Shown one piece after another: positions 52,939 to 62,038 of a stretch of DNA of 64,000 bases (positions are counted from its first letter, which is position 1; every line of letters begins with the position of its first letter). A model generated the notes under the pieces. The model was not told where the DNA came from. It searched no databases and was given only the letters and a program-made list of their open reading frames with translations. The translations under genes and the position numbers were made by a program. This DNA is from Bacillota bacterium. GTDB lineage: Bacteria; Bacillota_A; Clostridia; Lachnospirales; Lachnospiraceae. The stretch covers positions 29,338 to 93,337 of the forward strand of contig JAEYMU010000055.1 of the NCBI GenBank assembly GCA_023407175.1. The letters are read 5' to 3'.

Positions 52939-53493
52939 TTAATCAACTGATTTCATTCCCCAAAAAACTATTTTGTATGACTCATCTGTAACAATCTTTT
53001 TACTTGAAATAAAATCATTTGTTATATTGGCAAAGGTTAAGGTATCAATGTTTGATAGAACTACAGTATATGCGATCCTATTATTAGCAGTTTTACTATC
53101 CTCTAATACAAGTAAATACTGATATCCTTTTACAGACAAATCATCTGTTTCTGACTTAAATACATAATAAAGTTTGTCTTGGTAAAACAGGTCAATATAT
53201 TCATTGGTATCATCTGACGGTATTACTATACGAAGTTGTGTATCTTCTCCACTTAATGCCGCATCAAGAAACTCCTTCCAATTCTCTGTTCCTTTGAAAT
53301 CATCGCCATCCTTAATGTAGCAGCCATCAGCAATGGCCTCCTTAACACTGGTATAATTCCTAACCTTATCAAATCCTATATAGTTTCCTTCATTATCCAT
53401 ATTAAAACTAATTTTGCTTTCACTCTTATTGTCACAGCCCACAATAACAAAGCAAGAAATTATTATATAAAACATAATTAATCTTTTTTTCAT
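52939..53493 (-). CDS. Lipoprotein with DUF4362-like layout
   Basis: 184 residues. Lipobox 'FVIVGC' (Cys ~20), GGAGGGATG upstream. The mature part 'NYTSVKEAIADGCYIKDG', 'NWKEFLDAALSGEDTQLRIV' and 'YIDLFYQDKLYYVF' follows the order of the DUF4362 pattern seen at 42139-42573 but diverges at its C-terminus. It sits between two insertion-sequence remnants and is AT-rich, so it may be a recently acquired or relocated gene. Function unknown. Confidence 0.6.
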   Translation of the reverse strand: MKKRLIMFYIIISCFVIVGCDNKSESKISFNMDNEGNYIGFDKVRNYTSVKEAIADGCYIKDGDDFKGTENWKEFLDAALSGEDTQLRIVIPSDDTNEYIDLFYQDKLYYVFKSETDDLSVKGYQYLLVLEDSKTANNRIAYTVVLSNIDTLTFANITNDFISSKKIVTDESYKIVFWGMKSVD

Positions 53494-53520
53494 TTCATCC
53501 CTCCATATTAATTAAATCAA

Positions 53521-53695
53521 GCCTTCTTTAAAATAACGAATTTGTAACAAAACAACCTCATCATTACTAAAGGCCATTGGTTTCTTTGAATACTCATAAT
53601 TATGCCCGTTAAATGCTCTTGCATAGCGGCTTCACTTCCGACATCAATACCAATAATTAAAGTTTTCTGTAGTAGATGGCATCTTTGTGTTCTGT
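53521..53695 (-). pseudogene. IS110-family transposase N-terminal fragment, frameshifted
   Basis: Minus strand. One frame encodes 'KTLIIGIDVGSEAA' (53666 downward), the start of a DEDD-type IS110 transposase. A second frame continues it at 53619 with 'RAFNGHNYEYSKKPMAFSND', the next conserved block. The change of frame and the loss of everything after ~53521 show a broken, truncated copy. The rest of this gap (to 53910) is AT-rich with no other recognisable content. Confidence 0.7.
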
Positions 53696-53910
53696 GTATT
53701 ACATTTTATTTTAGATACCTCTCTGCTCAATAAGATTATGATTAACCGGTCAAGTCAGTAATCTTACTTTACACTGTGGTATTTTTTCTTAACCTTCTTG
53801 GAATTTCCTATTTTGAATTATACAGATAATTCCTTAAAGTGTAATTTTCCAGTATATTTATATATTATTATAAAACAACTTAACAATAAAGAATATTTTT
53901 ACTATATAGT

Positions 53911-54093
53911 GGGCGATTGTTGCTGTTCACAGGTGACAAACGCAACGTGTATTTTGTGAGTGTAGCGAAGCGAAAGTCACAGAAAACCAGAGAATTGCAG
54001 CGCCCAAACGCTGTTTTTCATTTTGTGTGCATCGCGAAGTGTGTTATTGTTACAACGCTGCTGTTTTTAGCAGGGGTGTGAACAATAACGCGT
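53911..54093. ncRNA. Structured non-coding element, possible IS110 end or bridge-RNA-like region
   Basis: About 183 nt, GC-richer than its surroundings, without a reading frame. GGGCG (53911-53915) can close with CGCCC (54001-54005); GTGAC (53933-53937) with GTCAC (53976-53980); GTTATTGTT (54043-54051) with AACAATAAC (54081-54089), with CTGCT/AGCAG inside. Two similar modules occur: ATTTTGTG-AGTG-TAGCGAAG (from 53951) and ATTTTGTG-TGCATCGCGAAG (from 54019). It lies upstream of the IS110 transposase fragment on that gene's strand. The identity is inferred. Confidence 0.45.
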
Positions 54094-54299
54094 GATTAAT
54101 ATTGGCCTACAAGTACTTTCTATATATTTTTGAAGAATATGGGAAGTATGTCTATTAGGCTATATTTATCCGCCAACTATATATTAAATTGTTTTACATT
54201 TTTAAACATTTATATTTGCATTTTTTAGTCCTTGTAGTACAATACATTTAATTCACTGTATTCATATGGTGTCATTAATTATAGAACAGAGGCTCTTTT

Positions 54300-54443
54300 A
54301 TGAAAGAATTTCTAAGTTTATTTATTGGTATTCTTCTCCTTATAGGCTATGGTATATTATATGGAAAGCTCATGAATTTTTTTGGTATACGCATTCATAA
54401 ATTCGTGCAAACCATAAAAAATATTTTCAGGCAAAAAAAATAG
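54300..54443 (+). CDS. Small single-pass membrane peptide (47 aa)
   Basis: ATG 54300 to TAG 54443. A hydrophobic helix ('FLSLFIGILLLIGYGILYG', ~4-22) is followed by a basic amphipathic tail ('IHKFVQTIKNIFRQKK'). The layout resembles the 39-residue peptide at 24248. The ribosome site is weak (AGAGG). It stands alone in the gap after the insertion-sequence remnants. Function unknown. Confidence 0.4.
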   Translation: MKEFLSLFIGILLLIGYGILYGKLMNFFGIRIHKFVQTIKNIFRQKK

Positions 54444-54472
54444 AATAAAAGGCGTTGCAGCATTCTCGAAAT

Positions 54473-54500
54473 AAGCCCTGCGGTTTATTCCGCAGGGCTT
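54473..54500 (-). terminator. Terminator of the GMC oxidoreductase operon
   Basis: AAGCCCTGCGG (54473-54483) pairs perfectly with CCGCAGGGCTT (54490-54500), loop TTTATT, followed on the minus strand by ATTTCG. Confidence 0.75.
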
Positions 54501-54527
54501 ACGCGATTACTTTCCATTTAAAAAGCT

Positions 54528-56234
54528 TCATAAAAAATAGAGCTGATATATTTTTTCTGCCGTTCTTGTTGCCAGGGCCTGATTGGTAAGTGTCGGATTC
54601 GGCCCGCCTATTCCGTTAAACAGTATGCTGTTGTCAGCGATAAAAAGTCTTTTCACCTGATAGGCTTCACAATTGGTATCAGTAACGTAGCCTATTCGCA
54701 TCGTACTTGTAATATGTATAAAAATACCGGGCGGCCAGTTGGACCGTATTACGGTTTTTGCGCCGGCTTTCCTGAAAATGTCGGAAGCGATCTGGGCCAA
54801 CCGGTTTCTCTTTTCCTCATCCGCCCGGCTCGGCTGATATCTGACAACCGGTACAAATCCGTTTTCATCTCTTTGCACAGGGTCCAGCGTAACACTGTTT
54901 TGCTGTGCTACGTCATCATCGGTAAATATAAGTGCACTCAGGGTCCTCGGATAATCCCTCATGAATTCCTTCAGCTGTTCACCGACTACCATTCCTTCCA
55001 CATCCCAGGGTTTATCGGCAGTAGATGTATTCATAAAGTTAAATCCCCTATTACTGATTCCATATAATAAGGAAGAATATAAACCAGGACTCATGCCGAA
55101 GGTTTCAACTACGCCCAGCCCCGGATAATCAAATCGTGCCGCAGCATTCTGTCCCACAAAAGGATTTACCTGTGGTACTCCCAGTATATTCATCAGGACA
55201 TCCTCCTCAAATATACCGGCAACACAGTCAAACCAGTGATTTACAAGCCCCCTTCCAACCCATTCATTTTCCGGCAGACCGGAATTTAACCACAAGCGGG
55301 GAGTTTCAATTCCACCGCCTGACATCACAACTGCTTTTGCCCTTATTTCCGTTATTTCACCCGTCCAGGTATCCCGGTATAATACGCCGACGGCATGCAA
55401 TCCGGATTCACTGTCGGATTCCGCTAAGATTTTTATTACAAAGGCATTTGGCCGGACCTCAACATTGCCGGTCCGCAGTGCAGCCGGAATATAGCTTACA
55501 AAGGTGGATCTTTTTGCAATGCTTTCAATATTCGGCCCTATACGGCAGCCATTTACGCAATGTCCCCGCAGGGTACAGCCGACCGGCCGGACATTCTGCC
55601 CGTCTGCAGAGGGTTCATTTGCTAAGAAAGCAGGCCTTAAGATTGCATTCGGCTGTGGGCGGTATCCCGGAGTGATAACATCCGGTGAATCCAGAAGCCT
55701 CCAGCCGGCCTTTAAGGCTCCGTAATAAAATAAATCTTCCTTTGGTGTAGAGGGTGCCGGTGCTATGGGTAAGGTACGCTCCACCATTTCATAATACGGA
55801 ATAAGCTCTTCATAGCTGATTGGCCAGACACCGTTTACTGACTGCGGGAAGGCACGCGGGGAATTGCCGAAATAATGAAGGGTACTTCCGCCAACGCCTG
55901 AATTCTGCCAGGTATAACCCATTTGCGCCAGGTTTCTCGGCCATGGAGCAGAAGCTGTGTTGGCAGGCCCCCATCGAAGCTTACCATAAACAGGGTTATT
56001 CATATCATCTTCTAAATCGGTAAAGCTGTTCCTTAGCACTTCAATACTTAAATCCTCATAGCTTGAACTTCCTATTGCACCCTGTTCCGAATTTGGATTG
56101 GGCCATTTTTGATTTCCATACCAGGGGCCGGCTTCAAGTACTAATACCTTTACTCCCTTTTGGCCTAATTCTTTGGCGGCTACGGCTCCCCCGGCACCTG
56201 CTCCAATTACAATAACATCTATATCATTCATCAT
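54528..56234 (-). CDS. GMC-family FAD oxidoreductase
   Basis: 568 residues. The FAD fold is 'DVIVIGAGAGGAVAAKELGQ', then 'GVKVLVLEAGPWYG'. 'WQNSGVGGSTLHYFGNSPRA' is the GMC signature region, and 'SGGGIETPRLWLNSGL' and 'NGIGGPNPTLTNQALATRTA' complete it. It lacks a visible Tat or Sec signal. The gluconate-2-dehydrogenase-type small subunit is encoded 8 nt upstream. Such pairs oxidise sugars or alcohols, usually passing electrons to a cytochrome that is absent here, so the acceptor is unclear. Confidence 0.9.
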   Translation of the reverse strand: MMNDIDVIVIGAGAGGAVAAKELGQKGVKVLVLEAGPWYGNQKWPNPNSEQGAIGSSSYEDLSIEVLRNSFTDLEDDMNNPVYGKLRWGPANTASAPWPRNLAQMGYTWQNSGVGGSTLHYFGNSPRAFPQSVNGVWPISYEELIPYYEMVERTLPIAPAPSTPKEDLFYYGALKAGWRLLDSPDVITPGYRPQPNAILRPAFLANEPSADGQNVRPVGCTLRGHCVNGCRIGPNIESIAKRSTFVSYIPAALRTGNVEVRPNAFVIKILAESDSESGLHAVGVLYRDTWTGEITEIRAKAVVMSGGGIETPRLWLNSGLPENEWVGRGLVNHWFDCVAGIFEEDVLMNILGVPQVNPFVGQNAAARFDYPGLGVVETFGMSPGLYSSLLYGISNRGFNFMNTSTADKPWDVEGMVVGEQLKEFMRDYPRTLSALIFTDDDVAQQNSVTLDPVQRDENGFVPVVRYQPSRADEEKRNRLAQIASDIFRKAGAKTVIRSNWPPGIFIHITSTMRIGYVTDTNCEAYQVKRLFIADNSILFNGIGGPNPTLTNQALATRTAEKIYQLYFL

Positions 56235-56242
56235 ACAGACAC

Positions 56243-56866
56243 CTATCTCCCCAAATAATTATTGATTTCTGCGCCGCGTCTTAACTGGTAATATTGCTGT
56301 ACCTCCGCGATATAGCTGAAGGACGGGCCCGGATAGCCGACCTGTTCCCAGCTGATCGGATGGTATTGCAGTGTGCGTTGATTTGGAGCTTCCAGCCTGG
56401 TAGAACCGTAACCGAACCATTCCGAATAATATCCCAGCATCGTGTACCGGATTAAGGAGCTGATGGCAGAAACCAAACCGGGATATTCCTGAAGGAAGGC
56501 CTCGCCGATAAGACCGGTTTCTGTCCGTTCCAACAAGGTAAGGATACGGAACCGATCCTCCGGAGTAAGTAATACAAACAGAGGATTTTCCTGAGTATCT
56601 GCGGCTTCCCTTTGATTCCTTCCCTGGGGAGGAATGAATTCCTCTGCTGCCAGCTCCAGCATCTGAGCCACGGGAACAGCAAGGGGTACCGGAAAGTAAT
56701 TTAAAATCATAATCAGATATTCGTCGGTATATTGATCCAGAGCTCCGTAGTACATTACGTTACCATAGATTTCAGCCAGGCTGACGGTACGGGGTATGAC
56801 AGCATCTGCCAGTGACATAAATATGCCGTAAGTAAATAGATGCAGGTTATTTGAATTATTGTCCAA
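56243..56866 (-). CDS. Gluconate 2-dehydrogenase subunit 3-like protein
   Basis: 207 residues, TTG start at 56866 with only a weak GGTGA site; ATG at residue 17 is an alternative. 'FMSLADAVIPRT' near the start, 'LLTPEDRFRILTLLER' and the C-terminal 'PISWEQVGYPGPSFSYI' are typical of the small partner of GMC dehydrogenases. No Tat signal is visible, in contrast to proteobacterial gamma subunits. It precedes the GMC gene by 8 nt; together they would form a cytoplasmic heterodimer. Confidence 0.8.
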   Translation of the reverse strand: MDNNSNNLHLFTYGIFMSLADAVIPRTVSLAEIYGNVMYYGALDQYTDEYLIMILNYFPVPLAVPVAQMLELAAEEFIPPQGRNQREAADTQENPLFVLLTPEDRFRILTLLERTETGLIGEAFLQEYPGLVSAISSLIRYTMLGYYSEWFGYGSTRLEAPNQRTLQYHPISWEQVGYPGPSFSYIAEVQQYYQLRRGAEINNYLGR

Positions 56867-56975
56867 GCATTTTCACCATATGATTTTATATATTAATATA
56901 AGCTATGTTACTTCAAATTACTTTATAACGGCAAATTACAAAAAGCGGGAATAACGGCTGTTACATCATAAAAAG

Positions 56976-57017
56976 AATGCGCCGCATTCTAACTTCAAAA
57001 GTTATTTACGGCGCATC
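56976..57017. terminator. Bidirectional terminator after the amylase gene
   Basis: ATGCGCCG (56977-56984) pairs with CGGCGCAT (57009-57016); inner TAACTT/AAGTTA-type pairs extend it. It is flanked by AAAAAG and CTTTTTAT, and lies 15 nt past the amylase stop. Confidence 0.8.
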
Positions 57018-57031
57018 TTTTTATATATTGC

Positions 57032-60000
57032 CTAGTTTACAGAATAAGTATGTCCTTCTATGGCATCCAAATCCGCTGTCTGGCGTGAACCATCAGTAAA
57101 GATGATCTTCAAGCCAGTATGGCCCTTGGGATACAGAATTGCATAGGTTCCATTTGATTGGAGAGTTGTAACGACTCCCGGCCAGTTGGCATTCTTATAG
57201 GTACCATCGCTTGTCCAGATATATGCATAGATCGTACTGCCCCAGGAGGACGGTTTTGTAAAATACATATAGGTGTTCGCTGGCACAGTTACTGTAACTG
57301 TTACCGTTGCAGTTAAGCCATTGGCTGTAGTTGCTGTAATTACTGCTGTTCCTTCTGCTACACCGGTTATAACACCATTCGATACAGTAGCCACTGCACT
57401 GTTACTGGTGGACCAGGTTATGAAGGTAGCGGCGGTACTCGGCGATACTGTTGCAGTCAAAGTCAGCGTAGCTCCCACCTCAATAGCTGCCGTAGATTGG
57501 CTCAGTGCAACACTGGTTGCATTGATTTGCTCCGCAGTTACCGTATAGCTATATCCACTGCTTGTATAGTAGCCATTTTTCACTGCATCCAGATCTGCTG
57601 TCTGATGGGAACCGTCATCAAATATGACGTTAAGATCCGTACCGGTGTAATCCTCCGGCCATTGAATTGCATACACTCCGTCAGAGAGCAAGGTCATTGC
57701 GGTTCCGGGCCATTTTGTCTTGATATAGGTTATACTGTCATTCCATATATATGCATATATGGTTGTTCCCCAGGATGAAGGCTTTTTAAAATACATATAG
57801 GTTTTTGCTGCCTCAGTTACCGTAATTGTTGCTGTTGCAGTCAATCCATTGGCCGTAGTTGCCGTAATTACCGCTGTTCCTTTGGTCACACCGGTTACAA
57901 CACCATTCGATACGGTAGCCACTGTGCTGTTGCTGGTAGTCCAGGTTACAGTACGATTCGTTGCATCGCTTGGAAGTACGGTAGCTGTTAAGGTTGCCGT
58001 AGCTCCCTGAACTATCGTTACACTTGATTTATCCAGAGTGATGCTGGTTACCTCGATATCCTCTTCAACCGCCTCTACCGTAACGGTTGCAGTTGCTTTT
58101 AACCCGTTGGAGGCTGTTGCCGTAATTACCGCTGTTCCTTCTGCTACACCGGTTACAACTCCCTCCGCTACCGATGCGACGGAGCTGTTACTGGTGGTCC
58201 AGGTTACAGTCTGATCCGTTGCATTGCTTGGAAGTACGGTAGCTGTTAAGGTTGCCGTAGCTCCTTGAGCTATCGTTACACTTGATTTATTAAGAGTAAT
58301 ACTGGTTACCTCCACATCCTCCGGGTCCTCGCCACCGCTGTTATCTAAATCATAGGTAGACGGCTCTGATACATTATTACCCAGAGTACAAACAATTGTA
58401 ACCGTATCCGTCGAAGCAAGGGCATTAACTATAACATAGAATTCACCTGTGATATCATTTGCTACAGTGGTATATACATAACTTCCGACTGTAACAGTCA
58501 CTTTACTTGCATAAGCTGCCGTGCCATAGATCAGAGTGCTTCCCGTCTCGACACCGGATACTGTCGGAGTGGCTACTACAAGGTTGGCCTGTGCCGCCTG
58601 AATCGCCAGAACCATAGCCTGCACTGCGGCTTCGTCTGCGTTCTCCTTTCCTAAGGCAATCAGCGCATCCGCAGGCTCCACATAAGCATACAGGGCTGCA
58701 TAGGAACTCGCCGTATAATTTTCCGCAGTCAGATTCTTAACTTTCCTTGTTTCTTTTTTCAGGGTATCGTAATAGGATTCCGCTACTGTCGTCTTAACTA
58801 TGTCATAGGTCTTGCAGTCGGCGGAAGTAATCGTAATCCATGCCTCATTGGTAATACCGGTTATATTATCGGACTGATTCGTATTACTTCCATAGCTGAC
58901 AATACAATTAACCGAAGAGGAATAGGAATCGACAGTTATGGTATACCAGCCGTCCGAGGTGGTCTGGGTTAACGCTTTTCCAGGGAAGGAACCGTTATAG
59001 TTATTACCCGCAGCATCCCAGATATATAGATACGGAGCGGCACCGGTATAGCTGTGGACATAGAAGGTAATGGGAGTCGTCTCCATCTCTACTTCCCTTG
59101 CCACTATATTATAGGCATAGCTGGAGGAGGTAATGTCAACCCACACACTTCCTTCCAGACCTGTGATATTACCGCTTTGTTTGCCGCTTCCGTTATTAAG
59201 CACGACATTATAGGTGTCCGTGGTGCCAAGATCCATTACATAATAGCCCTCCGAATTCAGCACGGTCATCTTGGTTCCCGGCCAAGCTCCGCAAAGCGCC
59301 GTACTCGTACCCTTCCATGCATATACATAGGGAGCTGTTCCATCATAGGATTTTACATAAAGAATTCCTGCATGCTCCTCGTCGTTCTCCTCGGTAAGGC
59401 TCTCATCGGCATATGCCTTGTAGAAGGTATAGGTAGAGGTTCTTGTACCCTCCGCATTGGTGGCCTCTACCGTGACGCTGACTGTATCGCCCTCATAAGC
59501 AGTTCCGCCAATGGTAAAGGTATCTCCATCGTATGCAAGGAATTTCTTTGCTCCATCTACGGATACTTTGGCATAATCAGCACCGGTAACTCCAAGGGTT
59601 ACCTCCTGAGTACCGTGGAAACGGGCATTGCCTGTTACTGTGATCAACGGCTTTCCATCCGGCTCCTCAATTAATATGGTTCCGTTCTTCCCACTGTTAA
59701 AGGTTACACTACCGCCGGTAACGGTGGCAGTTGTATAATCATAGGCATTGGTCAGTATCTGCCCATCCTCCCACAGGGATGATACATCAATAGTTACATT
59801 CGTATTGCTGGAGCAGCCGATACAAGCAGCAATCTTATCATAGATGCCATTGCTGTCATAAATTCTTGAAAATGCCACACCATCATTGGTAGTAAGGGAA
59901 GCATTGGCTCCCGCACCAACTGCAATGTGATTGTTACGGAAGGTACCTACCTTCTGCCAATGGGCCAGGGTGTCCGTATTCATATCATCCCAGTTCATAT

Positions 60001-61504
60001 CACCACGAACTTCATGATCTCCGTTGGTGGAAGCCGAGCTGTCTATCGGACGATCCGTCTCATCCCCATAAAAGATCTGGATAGCCCCAGGAAGCAGCTG
60101 GAAAGCAGAGCCCATATAGATGGAATTGCCCCTTGTCAATACACTGTCATGAGATGAGATATAGGACAGTACATTAAAATCAGGATCTGTATTCAGAGAA
60201 TTTGCAAAGGACTGATAGGTCGCTGCCACAGTGCTCTTAGCCAGGATACCGCCTCCCTGGGTACTGAAATTAATGATGGAATCAAAGCCACCCGTGGTAT
60301 AGTATTCATCCTTATACACGCCGTGATCCCATACCTCTCCGGTCATCCAGAAATCCAGATTATCCAGCGCTTTGCTCGGATTTTTAGCCTTCCAATCCTG
60401 CAATGCCTCCACACAGGCCGTCTTTAAGGTAGCCCAGGAAGCAAGATCCACATGCTTTGCCGTATCGCAGCGGAAGCCGTCAACACCATATTTTCTGACC
60501 CATGACTGGAGCCAGTATGTAAGAACATTCGTTGGTGTCATAGCCATACTATGCGAACTTAAATAAGAAGATAAGGCTGCCGTCTCGGTAGCATAGCGTC
60601 CTTCCATATTCCATTTTGTCTGAAGAAGCTTTGGAATACCTACGGTACTGGTAGACTCTGTCTTAAAATCCGGAAGACCGGCCAGGGACATAGTCAAATT
60701 AGTGGAACCGCCGACGTCATAACCGGCAACACCGCACCGAACCCAACCGGCACCCCACCAGTTAGCCCAGTCTGTTGCTGACGACGTATAATCGATAAGG
60801 CTGTGATAGGAGGTATTATTAATACCGGAGCTCTTATAATAGGTAGACTCCCAGCCGCTGGCAAGCGTACCGAAATTATACTCAGCCATATCATAGATGG
60901 TATTGTAGCCGGTATGATTCATTACAACATCAAGCAAAACCCTTATACCATGCTCGTGGGCCGTATCTACCAGCTCCTGGAACTCTTCCTCCGTACCGAA
61001 ATTGGCATCCGTCTGGGTATAGTCCAATACATAATATCCATGATAAGCATAATGTGCGAAGCTGTCTGAGCTGTCGCTGCCTACCACGTATCCATGTATC
61101 TGCTCATAAGGAGCACTAATCCATAACGCACTAATACCGAGGTCATCAAAATAACCTTCTTCAATCTTATCCGTAATACCGGCGAAATCACCGCCGTGAA
61201 AGGTGGCACTGGTATCGGTATAATTGATCACATTGCCATTTTGGTCAAGTCCTCTGTTATAAGAATGATCATTTGTCGTATCCCCGTTATTAAAACGGTC
61301 CGTCAGTAAAAAATATACACTCGCATTGTCCCAGGAAAATGTGTCAGCTCCAGTTGTTACTGCTGCTGCCTGTACCTTGGGTGTGGATAGATTAAGTAGA
61401 GATTTGATGTCGGCAAATGATGCAATTATGCAGGTCAAGCTTAAAAGCATTGTGCAGATGAGCACTTGAAAGAATCTTCTGTTCTTTCCTTGTTTGAATT
61501 TCAT
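57032..61504 (-). CDS. Secreted multi-modular alpha-amylase (GH13)
   Basis: About 1490 residues, GGAGGGG before ATG. Signal peptide to ~46. GH13 catalytic domain ~55-615: 'LLDVVMNHTGY' (region I), nucleophile D347 in 'VDGFRCDTAKHVD', acid/base E390 in 'FWMTGEVWDHG' and D453 in 'YISSHDSVL'. Then: Ig-like (~618-695), two starch-binding modules (~714-800, ~812-903), FIVAR-like helices (~907-975), Ig-like (~978-1050), Big2 (~1064-1143 and ~1149-1230), CBM26-like (~1235-1322), Big2 (~1327-1405), CBM26-like (~1409-1488). It would degrade starch outside the cell. No sortase or SLH anchor is seen. Confidence 0.95.
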   Translation of the reverse strand: MKFKQGKNRRFFQVLICTMLLSLTCIIASFADIKSLLNLSTPKVQAAAVTTGADTFSWDNASVYFLLTDRFNNGDTTNDHSYNRGLDQNGNVINYTDTSATFHGGDFAGITDKIEEGYFDDLGISALWISAPYEQIHGYVVGSDSSDSFAHYAYHGYYVLDYTQTDANFGTEEEFQELVDTAHEHGIRVLLDVVMNHTGYNTIYDMAEYNFGTLASGWESTYYKSSGINNTSYHSLIDYTSSATDWANWWGAGWVRCGVAGYDVGGSTNLTMSLAGLPDFKTESTSTVGIPKLLQTKWNMEGRYATETAALSSYLSSHSMAMTPTNVLTYWLQSWVRKYGVDGFRCDTAKHVDLASWATLKTACVEALQDWKAKNPSKALDNLDFWMTGEVWDHGVYKDEYYTTGGFDSIINFSTQGGGILAKSTVAATYQSFANSLNTDPDFNVLSYISSHDSVLTRGNSIYMGSAFQLLPGAIQIFYGDETDRPIDSSASTNGDHEVRGDMNWDDMNTDTLAHWQKVGTFRNNHIAVGAGANASLTTNDGVAFSRIYDSNGIYDKIAACIGCSSNTNVTIDVSSLWEDGQILTNAYDYTTATVTGGSVTFNSGKNGTILIEEPDGKPLITVTGNARFHGTQEVTLGVTGADYAKVSVDGAKKFLAYDGDTFTIGGTAYEGDTVSVTVEATNAEGTRTSTYTFYKAYADESLTEENDEEHAGILYVKSYDGTAPYVYAWKGTSTALCGAWPGTKMTVLNSEGYYVMDLGTTDTYNVVLNNGSGKQSGNITGLEGSVWVDITSSSYAYNIVAREVEMETTPITFYVHSYTGAAPYLYIWDAAGNNYNGSFPGKALTQTTSDGWYTITVDSYSSSVNCIVSYGSNTNQSDNITGITNEAWITITSADCKTYDIVKTTVAESYYDTLKKETRKVKNLTAENYTASSYAALYAYVEPADALIALGKENADEAAVQAMVLAIQAAQANLVVATPTVSGVETGSTLIYGTAAYASKVTVTVGSYVYTTVANDITGEFYVIVNALASTDTVTIVCTLGNNVSEPSTYDLDNSGGEDPEDVEVTSITLNKSSVTIAQGATATLTATVLPSNATDQTVTWTTSNSSVASVAEGVVTGVAEGTAVITATASNGLKATATVTVEAVEEDIEVTSITLDKSSVTIVQGATATLTATVLPSDATNRTVTWTTSNSTVATVSNGVVTGVTKGTAVITATTANGLTATATITVTEAAKTYMYFKKPSSWGTTIYAYIWNDSITYIKTKWPGTAMTLLSDGVYAIQWPEDYTGTDLNVIFDDGSHQTADLDAVKNGYYTSSGYSYTVTAEQINATSVALSQSTAAIEVGATLTLTATVSPSTAATFITWSTSNSAVATVSNGVITGVAEGTAVITATTANGLTATVTVTVTVPANTYMYFTKPSSWGSTIYAYIWTSDGTYKNANWPGVVTTLQSNGTYAILYPKGHTGLKIIFTDGSRQTADLDAIEGHTYSVN

Positions 61505-61539
61505 GTGTAAACCCCTCCCAATAGATAATTAGTTGCAAA

Positions 61540-61557
61540 AATGTATTTTTATACATT
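61540..61557. promoter_or_regulatory. Inverted repeat in the amylase / glycosyltransferase divergent region
   Basis: AATGTAT, 4 nt, ATACATT: perfect 7-bp arms, 36 bp upstream of the amylase ATG. The divergent interval (61505-61786) has no clear cre consensus. Possible operator; low certainty. Confidence 0.35.
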
Positions 61558-61786
61558 CTTACAGTTTATATGTTATCATTTCCATATTATGCTGTATATG
61601 TTAAAATTTTATAAATTCTTTCGAATATTTTCGGTATTTTTCCCAAAATTAAGCTCTATTGGAATCGTATTCTATTTAATTCAATCACTTAATATTTACA
61701 AATGCTATATTCTGTAATAAAATGATTTCATTCTCCAATTCAGGTCTAATTTGGAAATTCCATTACCAATCATAGGAGGGGAAGTC

Positions 61787-62038
61787 ATGCGAATACCAAA
61801 GGAATTTATCTTAAATGAAAAAAAAATCCTCTTAAGGGAAGAATTATGTCACATTCACGGCAATAAAATTTTTGTTGTCATGGACTTTGACAGAAATTTT
61901 GATGCTCCGGATTTTGATGCATTGCCCGGAGCCATCTGTGTTGCAAATTCTTTACCTGAGGAATACCTCATTCAGAAATACAATATCATACTTGGAGAGG
62001 TCGCATATGTTCATGATGAAAACGAAGGAACACTATAA
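61787..62038 (+). CDS. Small protein upstream of the glycosyltransferase
   Basis: 83 residues from ATG 61787 (AGGAGGGG 8 nt upstream). 'MRIPKEFILNEKKILLREEL' opens it, and 'NKIFVVMDFDRNFDAPDFDA' and 'AYVHDENEG' follow. No known domain was recognised. Its end overlaps the glycosyltransferase start by 32 nt, implying translational coupling and perhaps a partner role. Confidence 0.6.
   Translation: MRIPKEFILNEKKILLREELCHIHGNKIFVVMDFDRNFDAPDFDALPGAICVANSLPEEYLIQKYNIILGEVAYVHDENEGTL

Noticed and set aside
53911..54093. CRISPR-like repeat array
   Set aside because: The two internal modules are imperfect and there are no regular spacers or cas genes.
59054..59674. 206-residue plus-strand frame inside the amylase
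   Set aside because: Antisense to repetitive amylase modules; no ribosome site or domain.
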